From NCBI RefSeq assembly GCF_024158035.1, contig NZ_JAMZEK010000002.1:434001-498000 (forward strand): a stretch of 64,000 nucleotides of DNA. Reading direction: 5' to 3'. Numbering within the stretch: position 1 is the stretch's first letter; each line of letters begins with the position of its first letter. This document shows positions 33,945 through 44,545 of this stretch, in pieces. The notes below the pieces were generated by a model. It saw nothing but the letters and a program-made list of their open reading frames with translations, made no database searches and was not told the origin of the DNA. The stretch is from Dyella lutea. Lineage in GTDB: Bacteria; Pseudomonadota; Gammaproteobacteria; Xanthomonadales; Rhodanobacteraceae. A program made the position numbers and the translations under genes.

Positions 33945-36900
33945 ATGCGGCGCAGGTCGCCGACCGTGACGGCGACCTGGTCGTGGCACGCGCACCGGCT
34001 TAGCCGGGCGTTCGGATGGACGATCGGCGTCGGCCTGATCACCCTGGCGGTGGTCGCGGCGCTGGCGCAGCTGCTATTGCCGGCGTTGGCGCAGCATCCG
34101 GAATGGGTCGCCGCCCAGCTGGGTGCACGCCTGCATCGTCCGGTGTCGTTCGATTCGATGCAGGGGCGCTGGACCCCGGCAGGACCTACCTTCGCCCTGC
34201 GCGGGGTCACGCTCGGCGGTGCCACTGCGGGGCAGGCGCCACTGCGCCTCCCCGAAGTAGACGCGACGCTGGATTTCGGTGGCTGGCTGCTGCCCTCACG
34301 GCACCTGCTCAACCTGCACGTGCGCGGCGTGCAGTTGGACGTGGCCCGCAGCAAGGACGGGCACTGGTCGATCCGCGGCATCGGCACGGCTGGCGGCAGC
34401 TCCGAACAGCCGATGTCGCCGGGACGCCTCTCGCTCGACCTGTGGCTGGACGACGTGCGCATCGACGTCGCCGACGAGCGCACCGGTCGGCACTACGCGG
34501 TGCTGGCCGACCAGTTGCGGGCATGGCTGGGTTCGGGCGAGGTGCGGGTGGGGGCACGCCTGCGGCGCGCCGGTGCCGATGGCGTACTCACCGCGGCCGG
34601 GCAGTTCCGCGACGATGGCAGCAGCGGGCGGGTCTGGCTGGCTGGGGACAACCTCGACGTGAACGCCATGCTGGGCGACGCCAGCCTGGCCGGCTACACC
34701 GCCGAGCAGGGGCACGGGCATCTGGAGGCCTGGCTGGACTGGCGCAACGGCAACGTGGTGCGCAGCGTCCTGCAGGCCGACCTGACCGGTGTGTCGCTCG
34801 GCACACCGGCAGGCAGCCGGGTCGACGTGGCGGCGATCCGCGGCGTGATGGAGATCCGCCAGACCGGTGACGGCTATCGGCTGGCCTGGGCCGGTTACGA
34901 TGGCAGCGCCCTGGTGGCGGTGATGCATCGGCCTTCGGCCGAGGCGATCCGCATCGGCATCGCCGCCAGCCGCCTGCAACTGGCGCCGCTGGTGCCTTGG
35001 CTTGCGCTCAAGCCGGACATGTCCGCCGGCCTGGCCCACTGGCTGGGCGAGGGCAAGCCACGCGGGGAAATCACCCGCGCCGCCGTGCAGTGGCAGCAGG
35101 GGGTCGGGCTTACGCGGCTGGATGCTGCGTTCCAGGGGCTGGGCATCGATCCGGTCGGCGCGATGCCGGGTATCGACCGGCTATCCGGGACGCTGCGTGG
35201 CGACGCCGAGGCGCTCTCGCTGGAGCTGCCGGAGCAGGCCACGGTGCTGCGTTTTCCCAAGGCGTTCCGCCAGCCGTTCGCGCTGTCCCGGCTGGCCGGC
35301 ACGATCGCGGTGTGGCACGACGACGATGGCGTACACCTCGGCGCCGATCCGCTGGACTTCACCGGTGTCGGCTACGCCGGCCAGGCGCGGGGCGAGGTGC
35401 TGTTGCCGGCAGGTGGCGGCCGGCCGTTCCTCGACCTGTATGCCCATATCGACCGCGGTGACGTCACGGCCGCCAAGTTGTTCTGGCCGTTGACGATGCC
35501 GCCGAAGGCGATGGCCTGGCTGGACCGCGGCCTGGTCAGCGGCACCATCGACGGCGGCGATGCGCTGGTCCGCGGCAGCCTGGCCGACTGGCCGTTCCTG
35601 CACAACGAGGGCCGCTTCGAGGCGCAGGCGCGACTGAGCGACCTCACGCTGGACTACGGCGAGGGCTGGCCGCGCGCCGAGCACGTCGCGGCGGTGGCCA
35701 GCTTCGTCGACAACGGCATGCTGGTCCAGGCCAGCGGGGGCGATGCGATGGGGGTGAAGGCGCAGCACGCGGTGGCGCTGATCCCCGATTTCGGCGACGC
35801 CGCGCTGGATCTCAACGTCAGTGGCAGCGGCAGCGGGGCGAGCCTGCTGGGCTTCGTCAGTCACAGCCCGATCGCCGCGCGCGAGGCTGACACGCTGTCT
35901 AAGCTTAGGCTCGGTGGCAAGGGCGACTTCGATTTCCACCTGCTGCTGCCGTTCAAGGACGATGCCTCGCTGCAGCTCAACGGCACCGCGCAATTGACCC
36001 GTGCCGATCTCAGCGCGCCGGACTGGAACCTCCAGCTGGGGCAGCTTTCCGGGCCGATGCAGTTCGACGCCAAGGGCCTGGCCGCCGGCCCGCTGCAGGG
36101 AATGTTCCGTGGCCAGCCATCCACCCTGCAGATGCGCATTGCCGGCGCTACCGGCGACCCCGATGCGGTGCTTTCGGCCAGCCTGGACGGACGCTACACC
36201 CTGCCTGAGCTGCTGCAGGACCAGCCGGCCATGGCCTGGCTCGGCGCCGCGTCCGAGGGGCGCAGCGAATTCCGCATCGGGCTGGACATCGGTCGCGATG
36301 CGGCCAATACGCCGCTGCACCAGCGGCTGACCGTCGACTCGGCGCTGCAGGAGATCGCGATCAAGCTGCCGGCGCCGCTGGACAAGCCCGCGGGCGTGAT
36401 GATGCCGCTGCATGTGGAGCTCGGCCTGCCCACCGATTCGGCCGATCTGCAGGTTTCGCTGGATGACGTGATGCGCGCGCGCTTCCGCCTGCCGGGCGGT
36501 TACGGCCAGCCGCTGGCCGGAACCGTGGCGCTGGGCGACCGGATGCCCGACACGCTTCCGCAGCAAGGGCTGCGCGTGCAGGGCCATGGTGGCCGGGTGG
36601 ATGTCAGCGGCTGGATCCAGCAGGTGGTCGGCGGGCAGGGTAGCGGCAGCGCGCCCGCGCTCGAAGGCATCGACATCACCGCCGATCACGCGATGCTGTT
36701 TGGCAACGATTTCCCCAACCTGCACATGCGGGTGACGCCCAAGCCGGACGGCCTGGGCATCGACGCCGACGGCGCCACGCTGGCCGGGCATTTCGACGTG
36801 CCCGGCGCCGACCTCGGCAAGCGTGGCATCACCGCGCGGCTGAAGCGTCTGTACTGGCCCAAGGCCGAGCCGCCGAAGGACGCCAGCGGCAAGGCGCTGC

Positions 36901-37859
36901 CGGATACCGGCCCGACCCCGGCGCAGGCCACGCGCACCGGCGTGAATCCGGCCAGCCTGCCGCCCTTCCACCTGCTGGTGGATGACCTGCGGCTGGGCAA
37001 TGCCCACCTCGGCCAGGCCCGGCTGGAAAGCTGGCCGACCGCCAAGGGCATGCACCTGGACCAGCTGCGGGCGCTGTCGCCCAGCGTGCAGATCACCGCC
37101 TCGGGCGACTGGAACGGCACTCCCGAGGACAGCCAGACCCACCTGGCGATCGATTTCTCCGCCGAGGATATCGGCAAGATGCTCGATGCGCTGGGTTTCG
37201 ACGGCCTGTTCAACGGCGGCAAGACGCGGGCGCACCTGGACGGCACCTGGCCGGGCAGCCCGTCGGCGATCACCCTGGCCAATCTCGAAGGCAGGCTGCA
37301 GGTGCACGTGACCGACGGGCGCATCCCCGAGGCCGACTCGCCGGGCGTGGGGCGGCTGCTGGGACTGGTCTCGCTGGCCGAACTGCCGCGCCGGCTCACG
37401 CTCGACTTCGGCGACGTGTTCGGCAAGGGCCTCGCGTTCGACAGCATCGACGGCAGCTTCGTCTTCGCCGACGGCAACGCCACCACGCAGAACATGAAGA
37501 TCAAGGGGCCGGCCGCGGAGATCACCGTGACCGGCCGCACCGGCCTGCGCGCGCGTGACTACGACCAGCAGCTGCTGGTGGTGCCGCACGTCGGCAACAG
37601 CCTGCCGGTGGTCGGCGCGGTGGTCGGTGGGCCAGTGGGGGCCGCGGCGGGCCTGGCGGTGCAGGGTCTGCTCGGCCGCGGCCTGAACAAGGCGGCCAGC
37701 GCGCGCTACGCGATCACCGGCAGCTGGGACAAGCCGAAGATCACCCTGATCGAGAAGCGCGTGCCCAAGCCCCTGCCGCTGCTGCCGGCACCGGCCAGCT
37801 CGACGGCGCCGACGCCTCCGCTGCTGCCCGCGCCGGCGTCGACGGTTCCGGCGCGCTGA
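33945..37859 (+). CDS. yhdP: YhdP-family AsmA-like inter-membrane lipid transport protein
   Basis: YhdP is a very long inner-membrane-anchored protein that spans the periplasm. With TamB and YdbH it moves phospholipid to the outer membrane in E. coli. The 1304-residue product has one N-terminal membrane helix (about 25-45) and then a repetitive beta-rich body. It ends in an AsmA-type module and a proline/alanine-rich tail. It is probably co-transcribed with rng. The stop is four bases from the end of the convergent hydroxylase gene. Confidence 0.88.
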   Translation: MRRRSPTVTATWSWHAHRLSRAFGWTIGVGLITLAVVAALAQLLLPALAQHPEWVAAQLGARLHRPVSFDSMQGRWTPAGPTFALRGVTLGGATAGQAPLRLPEVDATLDFGGWLLPSRHLLNLHVRGVQLDVARSKDGHWSIRGIGTAGGSSEQPMSPGRLSLDLWLDDVRIDVADERTGRHYAVLADQLRAWLGSGEVRVGARLRRAGADGVLTAAGQFRDDGSSGRVWLAGDNLDVNAMLGDASLAGYTAEQGHGHLEAWLDWRNGNVVRSVLQADLTGVSLGTPAGSRVDVAAIRGVMEIRQTGDGYRLAWAGYDGSALVAVMHRPSAEAIRIGIAASRLQLAPLVPWLALKPDMSAGLAHWLGEGKPRGEITRAAVQWQQGVGLTRLDAAFQGLGIDPVGAMPGIDRLSGTLRGDAEALSLELPEQATVLRFPKAFRQPFALSRLAGTIAVWHDDDGVHLGADPLDFTGVGYAGQARGEVLLPAGGGRPFLDLYAHIDRGDVTAAKLFWPLTMPPKAMAWLDRGLVSGTIDGGDALVRGSLADWPFLHNEGRFEAQARLSDLTLDYGEGWPRAEHVAAVASFVDNGMLVQASGGDAMGVKAQHAVALIPDFGDAALDLNVSGSGSGASLLGFVSHSPIAAREADTLSKLRLGGKGDFDFHLLLPFKDDASLQLNGTAQLTRADLSAPDWNLQLGQLSGPMQFDAKGLAAGPLQGMFRGQPSTLQMRIAGATGDPDAVLSASLDGRYTLPELLQDQPAMAWLGAASEGRSEFRIGLDIGRDAANTPLHQRLTVDSALQEIAIKLPAPLDKPAGVMMPLHVELGLPTDSADLQVSLDDVMRARFRLPGGYGQPLAGTVALGDRMPDTLPQQGLRVQGHGGRVDVSGWIQQVVGGQGSGSAPALEGIDITADHAMLFGNDFPNLHMRVTPKPDGLGIDADGATLAGHFDVPGADLGKRGITARLKRLYWPKAEPPKDASGKALPDTGPTPAQATRTGVNPASLPPFHLLVDDLRLGNAHLGQARLESWPTAKGMHLDQLRALSPSVQITASGDWNGTPEDSQTHLAIDFSAEDIGKMLDALGFDGLFNGGKTRAHLDGTWPGSPSAITLANLEGRLQVHVTDGRIPEADSPGVGRLLGLVSLAELPRRLTLDFGDVFGKGLAFDSIDGSFVFADGNATTQNMKIKGPAAEITVTGRTGLRARDYDQQLLVVPHVGNSLPVVGAVVGGPVGAAAGLAVQGLLGRGLNKAASARYAITGSWDKPKITLIEKRVPKPLPLLPAPASSTAPTPPLLPAPASTVPAR

Positions 37860-37863
37860 GCCC

Positions 37864-39069
37864 TCAGTCCGGGGAGCCGGCCCTCTTCGGCGGGCCGCGG
37901 AACGGGAACAGCTGCTGCCGGACAAAGCCGTCGGGCATGTAGTCGCCGACCACGCCGTACTTCTCCGGGAACCGGCGCGTCGACTTCACCGCGGTGCCGA
38001 ACAGGTAGTCGAGGAAGGCGTAGTGCGCGGCGTAGTTGCGGTCGATCGCTTCGTCGTCGGAGGCGTGGTGCCAGTGGTGGAAATCCGGCGTCACCACCAG
38101 GTATTTCAGCGGCCCCCACGGCAGGTGCACGTTGGCGTGGTTGAACACCGCCTGGAAGCCCACCACGAGGATGTAGGCGTTCATCACGCCCTCGCTGAAA
38201 CCCAGGATGTAGAGCGGCGCCAGCACCGCCACCCGGGTCACGATGAGCTCGAGCATGTGCTGGCGCGAGCCGGCCAGCCAGTCCATCGTCTTGGTGCTGT
38301 GGTGCACGGCGTGGAAGCGCCACAGGAAGGGCACCTCGTGGTACGCCCGGTGCGTCCAGTACTGCGCCAGGTCGGCGATCAGGATGCACAGCAGCAGCTG
38401 CGGCACGAAGGCGATGTGCTGCACGGTCTGCTGGAACGCGCTGGCGGTGAGCCAGCCGAACAGGTGGTGCAGCAGGAAGTTCACCGTCAGCAGCGCCAGC
38501 CCCACGATGAAGTGGTTCACCGCGAAGTGCTTCAGGTCGGTCTGCCATTCCTTGCGGAACACGGCTTGGCCCTTGTACAGCGGGAACAGCTTCTCGATCA
38601 CCACGAACACCAGGGTGGAGCCGAGCAGGTCGAGGATGAACCAGTCCAGCCCGATGTACGGCGTGTGGTCCGGGAAGTTGCCCACCGGCACGCGCGAGCC
38701 GCCCAGCGCGGTGGCCGCCAGCACGAAGGCGAAGGCGACCGCGTTGATGTTGCGCGAGCGGCCCAGCACCACGTTGCCCAGTGAGATGCCACCGGCCACC
38801 AGCAGGCCGCCCAGCAGCAGCTGGCGCAGCACGTCCACCGAGTATTTGTGGCGCAGGTCGGGTGTGGTCAGGTACTGCGGAAAGTGGAAAGCGAGCACCG
38901 CGAGCAGGCTCAGCACGCCCAGCGACAGGGCGATCACGCCGCTGACCCGGCCCAGGCCGGGCTTGAGTTCGCCGTCGCTGCGCAGCAGTTCGCGGGTCTC
39001 GGCAACGGGCTGCTGCAGGGTGTGTTCGATGACTTCCAGCGGGCGCTTGCGCGAGGTGTCTGACGACAT
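37864..39069 (-). CDS. Sterol desaturase / fatty acid hydroxylase superfamily protein
   Basis: This is a membrane di-iron oxygenase. The 401-residue product has several membrane helices in its first 230 residues. The histidine clusters that bind iron are HRAYH (240-244), HAVHH (253-257), HANVH (311-315) and HHWHH (331-335). The lipid substrate cannot be deduced. It is inserted on the minus strand between yhdP and tldD, which are neighbours in E. coli, and converges tightly with yhdP. Confidence 0.87.
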   Translation of the reverse strand: MSSDTSRKRPLEVIEHTLQQPVAETRELLRSDGELKPGLGRVSGVIALSLGVLSLLAVLAFHFPQYLTTPDLRHKYSVDVLRQLLLGGLLVAGGISLGNVVLGRSRNINAVAFAFVLAATALGGSRVPVGNFPDHTPYIGLDWFILDLLGSTLVFVVIEKLFPLYKGQAVFRKEWQTDLKHFAVNHFIVGLALLTVNFLLHHLFGWLTASAFQQTVQHIAFVPQLLLCILIADLAQYWTHRAYHEVPFLWRFHAVHHSTKTMDWLAGSRQHMLELIVTRVAVLAPLYILGFSEGVMNAYILVVGFQAVFNHANVHLPWGPLKYLVVTPDFHHWHHASDDEAIDRNYAAHYAFLDYLFGTAVKSTRRFPEKYGVVGDYMPDGFVRQQLFPFRGPPKRAGSPD

Positions 39070-39194
39070 GGATCGTTACTCCGTGGACGCTGTCCTTGCT
39101 TTGGCGCATCGTAGCGGATGCCCGCTGGCCGGTGCGCTTTAAAGCTGCCGCCGCCGCCCCCACGTTTCATCGTCACCACCAGACCCCGACGCAG

Positions 39195-40640
39195 ATGCCC
39201 ATGTCCTCCCTTCTCGACCACGCCCAGCAACGCCTGCTTACCCCCGGCGGCCTCGCCACCGGCGACCTGGAGCGGGTGTTCGACCAGCTGATGGCGCCGT
39301 CGATCGACGCCGCGGACCTGTATTTCCAGCACTCGCGCAGCGAGTCGTGGCTGCTGGAGGAGGGCATCGTCAAGGACGGCAGCCACTCGATCGAGCAGGG
39401 CGTGGGCGTGCGCGCGATCAGTGGCGAGAAGACCGGCTTCGCCTATTCCGACGAGATCGTGCTGCCACAGCTGCTGGAAGCCTCGAAGGCCGCCCGCGCC
39501 ATCGCGCAGGACGGCCGTGGCGCCGGGCGCCCGCTGGCGCTGGGCAACGCGCGGTCGCTGTATCCGGCGATCGACCCGGTCGAAAGCCTGCCCAATCCGG
39601 ACAAGATCGCGCTGCTGCGGGAAGTGGACGCCTACGCGCGCTCGCGCGACCCGCGCATCACCCAGGTGATCGTCAGCCTCGCCGCCACGCTGGATACCAT
39701 CCTGATCGCCGCCTCCGACGGCACCCTGGCCGCCGACGTGCGCCCGCTGGTGCGCATCAACGTGCAGGTGATCGCCGAGGCCAACGGCCGCCGCGAGCAG
39801 GGCTACGCCGGTGGCGGCGGGCGCTACAGCTACGGCGAGCTGATCGCCAACGGCCGCGCGCTGGCGTTCGCCGACGAGGCGGTGCGCCAGGCGCTGGTGA
39901 ACCTGGAGTCGATCGACGCGCCGGCCGGCCAGATGACCGTGGTGCTCGGCCCGGGCTGGCCCGGCGTGCTGCTGCACGAGGCGATCGGCCACGGTCTGGA
40001 GGGTGACTTCAACCGCAAGGGCAGCTCCGCCTTCGCCGGTCGCATCGGCCAGCGCGTGGCGGCCAAGGGCGTCACCGTGGTCGACGACGGCACGCTGCCG
40101 GGTCGCCGCGGTTCGCTCAGCATCGACGACGAGGGCACGCCTACCGAGTGCACCACGCTGATCGAGGACGGCATCTTGGTCGGCTACATGCAGGACAAGC
40201 TCAACGCCCGCCTGATGGGCATGCAGCCCACCGGCAACGGCCGCCGCGAGTCGTTCACCCAGTTGCCGATGCCGCGCATGACCAACACCTACATGCGCGG
40301 CGGCAGCATGGACCCGGCCGAGATCATCCGCTCGGTGAAGAAGGGCCTGTACGCGCCGAACTTCGGCGGCGGCCAGGTCGACATCACCAATGGCAAGTTC
40401 ACCTTCTCCGCCAGCGAGGCCTACCTGATCGAGGACGGCAGGATCACCGCCCCGGTCAAGGGCGCCACCCTGATCGGCTCCGGCCCCGAGGTGCTCAATC
40501 GCGTCTCGATGATCGGCAACGACATGGCGCTGGACGAGGGCGTGGGCGTGTGCGGCAAGGACGGCCAGAGCGTGCCGGTAGGCGTGGGCCAGCCGACCCT
40601 GCGCATCGACTCGATGACCGTGGGCGGCACCGCGTCCTGA
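39195..40640 (+). CDS. tldD: Metalloprotease TldD
   Basis: TldD pairs with PmbA (TldE) to form a zinc protease that degrades unfolded or RiPP-type peptides (microcin B17, CcdA). The 481-residue product contains [11 protein letters not shown], the HExxxH zinc motif, and the late [20 protein letters not shown] segment typical of TldD. ATG 39195 or 39201 could start the protein. Its partner pmbA lies 1.5 kb downstream, separated by three other genes. Confidence 0.94.
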   Translation: MPMSSLLDHAQQRLLTPGGLATGDLERVFDQLMAPSIDAADLYFQHSRSESWLLEEGIVKDGSHSIEQGVGVRAISGEKTGFAYSDEIVLPQLLEASKAARAIAQDGRGAGRPLALGNARSLYPAIDPVESLPNPDKIALLREVDAYARSRDPRITQVIVSLAATLDTILIAASDGTLAADVRPLVRINVQVIAEANGRREQGYAGGGGRYSYGELIANGRALAFADEAVRQALVNLESIDAPAGQMTVVLGPGWPGVLLHEAIGHGLEGDFNRKGSSAFAGRIGQRVAAKGVTVVDDGTLPGRRGSLSIDDEGTPTECTTLIEDGILVGYMQDKLNARLMGMQPTGNGRRESFTQLPMPRMTNTYMRGGSMDPAEIIRSVKKGLYAPNFGGGQVDITNGKFTFSASEAYLIEDGRITAPVKGATLIGSGPEVLNRVSMIGNDMALDEGVGVCGKDGQSVPVGVGQPTLRIDSMTVGGTAS

Positions 40641-40722
40641 GCCGACGGCTCTTCCGGCCGCTACCGTCGGTGTGACGCTGCTAGAGTAGCGACGCCTTCC
40701 ATGCGACCTAAGGAGAGTGAGC

Positions 40723-41160
40723 ATGCCGGTCCCGCAGATCCAACGCCCGACGGCGGCCTTCGTCGGTGCTTCCTGGCTGGCCCTGATGGTCGGCTCGCTG
40801 GCCTATCTCATCGGGTTGTGGAATGCCCAGATGGCGCTCAACGAAAAGGGTTACTACCTGACCCTGCTGCTGTACGGGCTGTTTTCAGCGGTGTCGCTGC
40901 AGAAATCGGTACGCGACCGGCTGGAGGGGCTACGGGTGACAGGCCTGTACTTTGGCCTGTGCTGGGTCTCGCTTGGCATCGCCATCGTGCTGCTGGTGAT
41001 CGGACTGTGGAACGCCACGCTCAGTCTCAGCGAAAAGGGCTTCTACGCCATGGCTTTCCTGCTCAGCCTGTTCGCCGCAGTGGCCGTGCAGAAGAATGTC
41101 CGCGACATGGCCCTGCACGACGGCGATGCAGACGCCATGGAGCGTTCCACCGACTTCTGA
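40723..41160 (+). CDS. YiaA/YiaB-type inner-membrane protein
   Basis: The 145-residue protein has four predicted helices arranged as two similar halves. LIGLWNAQMALNEKGYY (first half) repeats as VIGLWNATLSLSEKGFY (second half), each followed by SLQKSVRD or AVQKNVRD. This internal duplication is the YiaA/YiaB pattern. ATG 40723 is chosen because AAGGAG (40710-40715) sits seven bases ahead; the GTG at 40717 overlaps that region. Function is unknown in the family. Confidence 0.8.
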   Translation: MPVPQIQRPTAAFVGASWLALMVGSLAYLIGLWNAQMALNEKGYYLTLLLYGLFSAVSLQKSVRDRLEGLRVTGLYFGLCWVSLGIAIVLLVIGLWNATLSLSEKGFYAMAFLLSLFAAVAVQKNVRDMALHDGDADAMERSTDF

Positions 41161-41178
41161 GCCGCGGGCATTTCCCCG

Positions 41179-41742
41179 TCAGTCGGCGGAGCCTTCGTCG
41201 ACATCGGCTTCTTCCAGCGTCTTGAGCACCTGGAAGATCTCGCGATAGGCCCGCGGCGGCTTGTTTGGGGTGCTTTTCTCGATGCGCGCCTGGCGCACCA
41301 GCGAGCGCAGGTGCTGGCGGTCGAGCGTCGGATGCTTGTCGGCCAGCTCGGACAGGGCGGCATCCCCCTCGTCGCCGAGCAGGCGTTCACGCAGCGATTC
41401 CAGCCGGTGCATCGCCGCGGTCTCCTGGCGCTGCTTGTCGCGGTTTTCGCCCAGCGCGGCCCGCACTGCGTCGAAGGTAGCTTCGTCGTGGCGGCGCATC
41501 AGCTTGGCGAGGAAGCCGAGTTGGCGCTTGCGTGCGATGTGCGAGGTGATCTTCCGCACGTTGGCGATCTCGTCGCGCACGTCGTCCGGCAGCTCCAGCT
41601 TGGCCAGCCTGGACGGGATCATTTCCACCAGTTGCGTGGCCAGCGTCAGCACGGCCAGTGCGTCGCGCCGTTGCTGGGTGCGGCTGGGACCGTATTCGTT
41701 TTCGTCCAGTTCGTACTGGCTGCGGCTGCGGCTGGGGCTCAC
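41179..41742 (-). CDS. darP: Ribosome maturation protein DarP (YjgA, DUF615)
   Basis: DarP/YjgA associates with late 50S precursors. The 187-residue protein is highly charged and helical, with the characteristic KRQLGFLAKLMR and PPRAYREIFQ segments. It neighbours pmbA as in E. coli, divergently. Its start overlaps the end of the upstream DUF1653 gene by four bases. Confidence 0.9.
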   Translation of the reverse strand: MSPSRSRSQYELDENEYGPSRTQQRRDALAVLTLATQLVEMIPSRLAKLELPDDVRDEIANVRKITSHIARKRQLGFLAKLMRRHDEATFDAVRAALGENRDKQRQETAAMHRLESLRERLLGDEGDAALSELADKHPTLDRQHLRSLVRQARIEKSTPNKPPRAYREIFQVLKTLEEADVDEGSAD

Positions 41743-41999
41743 GGGGCGGATTCCGGCGGGGTGGCGAGGGAGAGCGGGTCGTGGTCGTCGGCCTGCTCCA
41801 GCGCGAAGCGCGGGATCGGCTCGCCCTCAAGCTCCACCGTCTCGCAGAACATGGCCGCGGGGCGCACCCACAGGCCGTGTTCGCCATAGAGCGCCTGGTA
41901 GACCACCAGCGGCTCCATCGTCTCGCTGTGGCGGGCGGTGCCCAGCACGCGGTAGCGCTGACCCTTGTAGTGGCGGTAGATGCCGGCGGCAGGTTGCAT
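41739..41999 (-). CDS. DUF1653-family small protein
   Basis: The 86-residue protein has the family pattern GIYRHYKGQRYRVLG followed by PLVVYQALYG and WVRPAAMFCETVE. ATG 41999 follows a GGAGAG site; a GTG at 42011 overlaps that site. Its function is unknown. It is translationally coupled to darP (ATGA overlap) and divergent from pmbA. Confidence 0.85.
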   Translation of the reverse strand: MQPAAGIYRHYKGQRYRVLGTARHSETMEPLVVYQALYGEHGLWVRPAAMFCETVELEGEPIPRFALEQADDHDPLSLATPPESAP

Positions 42000-42118
42000 G
42001 GGACTCTCCACAGCGGCCAGACTGGCGCGCTCTTTTCATGCCGGCCGGCAGGCCCCATGTACAGGGGCTGGGCGGCGCGGGTCGTCCATTCTACCCGTCC
42101 ATCCTGCAGGAATCCCAC

Positions 42119-43486
42119 GTGAGCGACATCACTCTCCATCCCGACCGCAGCCGCGAGGAGCTGGATCGCCTGGCCGACCTGGCGCAGGACGTGATCCGCC
42201 GCGCGCGCGCCGCCGGTGCCAGCCAGGCCGAGGTGGCCGCCAGCATCGACACCGGCCTGAGCGTGAACGTGCGGCTGGGCGAGGTGGAAACGGTCGAGCA
42301 CACCCGCGACCGCGGCTTCGGCCTCACCGTGTACTTCGGCCAGCGCAAGGGCTCGGCCAGTACCGCCGACCTGAACCCGGACTCGATCCAGGCCACGCTG
42401 GACCAGGCCTGCGCGATCGCCCGCTTCACCGAGGAAGACCCGGCGGCCGGCCTCGCCGACGCGTCGCTGATGGCCACCGAGTTCCCCGATCTGGACCTGT
42501 GGCATCCGTGGGCGATCGATACCGCCGGAGCCATCGTGCTGGGCCAGCGGATCGAGGACGCGGGCCGCGCCCACGCCGGCATCAGCAATTCCGACGGCGC
42601 AGGCGTGCAGATGGGCGAGAGCCTGTCGGTCTATGCCAATTCGCACGGCTTCGTCGGACGTGAGCGAGGCACCCGGCACTCGATCTCGCTGTCGCTGATC
42701 GCCGGCGACGAGGCCGGCATGCAGCGCGACTACTGGTACGACAGCGTGCGCGATGCGGCGAAGTTCATGGACGCGAAGGCGCTGGGCGACAAGGCCGCCG
42801 AGCGCACCCTGGCGCGGCTAGGTGCGCGCAGCCTGTCGACGCGGCAGTGCCCGGTGCTGTTCGCGCCGGAGCTGGCGCGCGGGCTGGTCGGTCACCTGGT
42901 CAGTGCGGTCAGCGGCGGGGCGCTTTACCGGCGCTCCAGTTTCCTCGTCGACCATGCCGGCAAGCCGGTGATGCCGCCGTGGATGCAGATCGTCGAGCGG
43001 CCGCTGCTATGCGGCGGTCAGGCATCCGGCGCGTTCGATGCCGAGGGCGTGGCCACCCGCGACAGCGCACTGGTCGAGGATGGTGTCCTGGCGCGCTACG
43101 TGCTCGGCAGTTACTCCGCGCGCAAGCTGGGCCTGGCCACCACCGGCAATGCCGGCGGCATCCACAATCTGGTCGTCACGCCAGGCAGCAGCGACGGCGA
43201 GGCCAGCGACTTCGCCGGCATGTTGGCGCGCCTGGGTACCGGTCTGCTGGTCACCGAGCTGATGGGGCAGGGCGTCAACACCACCACCGGCGATTACTCG
43301 CGCGGCGCTTCGGGGTTCTGGGTGGAGAATGGTGCGATCGCGTTCCCGGTCGAGGAAATCACCATTGCGGCCAACCTGCGCGACATGTTCGCCGGCATCG
43401 TGGCGGTGGGGTCGGATGTGGATCCGCGTTCGCACATCCTCACCGGCTCGATCCTGCTCGATCGCATGACCGTCGCCGGCGAATAG
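42119..43486 (+). CDS. pmbA: Metalloprotease PmbA (TldE)
   Basis: This is the partner subunit of TldD. Like other TldE proteins it has the same fold but no HExxxH zinc motif. The 455-residue product starts at GTG 42119 behind AGGA. The open frame extends far upstream, but that part overlaps darP and DUF1653 on the other strand and is not coding. Typical segments are ISNSDGAGVQMGES and LVTELMGQGVNTTTGDYSRG. Confidence 0.94.
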   Translation: MSDITLHPDRSREELDRLADLAQDVIRRARAAGASQAEVAASIDTGLSVNVRLGEVETVEHTRDRGFGLTVYFGQRKGSASTADLNPDSIQATLDQACAIARFTEEDPAAGLADASLMATEFPDLDLWHPWAIDTAGAIVLGQRIEDAGRAHAGISNSDGAGVQMGESLSVYANSHGFVGRERGTRHSISLSLIAGDEAGMQRDYWYDSVRDAAKFMDAKALGDKAAERTLARLGARSLSTRQCPVLFAPELARGLVGHLVSAVSGGALYRRSSFLVDHAGKPVMPPWMQIVERPLLCGGQASGAFDAEGVATRDSALVEDGVLARYVLGSYSARKLGLATTGNAGGIHNLVVTPGSSDGEASDFAGMLARLGTGLLVTELMGQGVNTTTGDYSRGASGFWVENGAIAFPVEEITIAANLRDMFAGIVAVGSDVDPRSHILTGSILLDRMTVAGE

Positions 43487-43581
43487 CCGATCGGTCCCCT
43501 GCGCAAAAGTCTGCGCTCGCGGTAGCATCGACAGGACATCGCCGCGTCGCGCGATGCTTTGCCACTACCGAGGGTCAGGCC

Positions 43582-44022
43582 ATGAGCATTCCCCCCGAAG
43601 ACGTCGTACCTCCTCCGCCCCCGCCGGCCGCGCCGCCGCCGAGCGATCCGCCGCCATCCGAACCGCCGGTTGCCGGTGGACCTTCCGCCGAGCAGCGTCA
43701 ATGGGCGATGTTCGCCCACCTGTCGGCCTTGCTCGGTCTGGTCACCGCAGGTTGGGCCTGCTTCCTGGGGCCGCTGGTCATCTGGCTGGTGAAGAAGGAC
43801 ACCATGCCTTTCGTCGACGACCAGGCGAAGGAAGCGCTGAATTTCAACATCACGGTGATGATCGCCGGCGCGATCTGCTGGATCCTGGTGTTCGTGCTGA
43901 TTGGCTTCCTGTTGCTGTGGGCACTGGCGATCGTGTGGATCGTGTTCACCATCATCGCGGCGATCAAGGCCAATGAGGGCGTGGCCTACCGCTATCCGTT
44001 CGCGCTGCGTCTGATCAAGTAA
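43582..44022 (+). CDS. DUF4870-family membrane protein
   Basis: The 146-residue protein has a proline-rich N terminus (VVPPPPPPAAPPPSDPPPSE, about residues 8-27) and then three hydrophobic helices. The conserved QRQWAMFAHLSAL and VDDQAKEALNFNITV segments mark the DUF4870 family. Function is unknown. The start ATG 43582 is the only plausible one. Confidence 0.85.
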   Translation: MSIPPEDVVPPPPPPAAPPPSDPPPSEPPVAGGPSAEQRQWAMFAHLSALLGLVTAGWACFLGPLVIWLVKKDTMPFVDDQAKEALNFNITVMIAGAICWILVFVLIGFLLLWALAIVWIVFTIIAAIKANEGVAYRYPFALRLIK

Positions 44023-44163
44023 CCCCGCTGCAAAGCAGCGGCATGAGAGAACCTGCCAGAATCGGCGGTGCGGTGTGCGGGGCCATCAGCGAACGGGTCC
44101 GCACACCGATCGGGAGCCAGCGCCACCGGGACTGGCAGACAAATCGGAAAAGGGGAGATAGGG

Positions 44164-44523
44164 ATGGGATTTTTCGACTGGTACGTGTCGTGTATCAAGG
44201 ATCACTACGTCGATTTCGAAGGCCGTGCGCGGCGCCAGGAGTACTGGATGTTCACCCTGGTGAACATCCTTGCCGCCATCGTGGTGGGCGTCATCGGGGC
44301 GATCATCCATCTGCGGATGCTGGGTTCGCTGTACTCGCTGGCAGTGCTGTTGCCAGGTATCGCCGTGACGGTGCGCCGATTGCACGACACTGATCGATCG
44401 GGCTGGTGGATACTGATTGGCCTGATCCCGCTGATCGGCACGATCTGGCTGCTGGTACTGCTGGTGCTCGAGGGTACCCAGGGCTCCAACCAGTACGGTC
44501 CGGATCCCAAGCAGGCGGGTTGA
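44164..44523 (+). CDS. DUF805-family membrane protein
   Basis: The 119-residue protein has the DUF805 signature DFEGRARRQEYWMF near the N terminus and RRLHDTDRSGWW in the middle, with three to four hydrophobic helices. Function is unknown. ATG 44164 follows a purine-rich GGGGAGATAGGG stretch. It converges with ispA across a shared terminator. Confidence 0.88.
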   Translation: MGFFDWYVSCIKDHYVDFEGRARRQEYWMFTLVNILAAIVVGVIGAIIHLRMLGSLYSLAVLLPGIAVTVRRLHDTDRSGWWILIGLIPLIGTIWLLVLLVLEGTQGSNQYGPDPKQAG

Positions 44524-44545
44524 ACCAACAGGCTTCGCAGCGTGA

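Noticed and set aside
35181-37925. 914-codon minus frame opposite yhdP
   Set aside because: It overlaps a well-supported YhdP protein over its whole length and its translation is compositionally biased with no motif.
41261-42118. Upstream extension of the pmbA frame
   Set aside because: It overlaps darP and the DUF1653 gene on the other strand. PmbA homologues begin at the GTG at 42119, which has a ribosome binding site.
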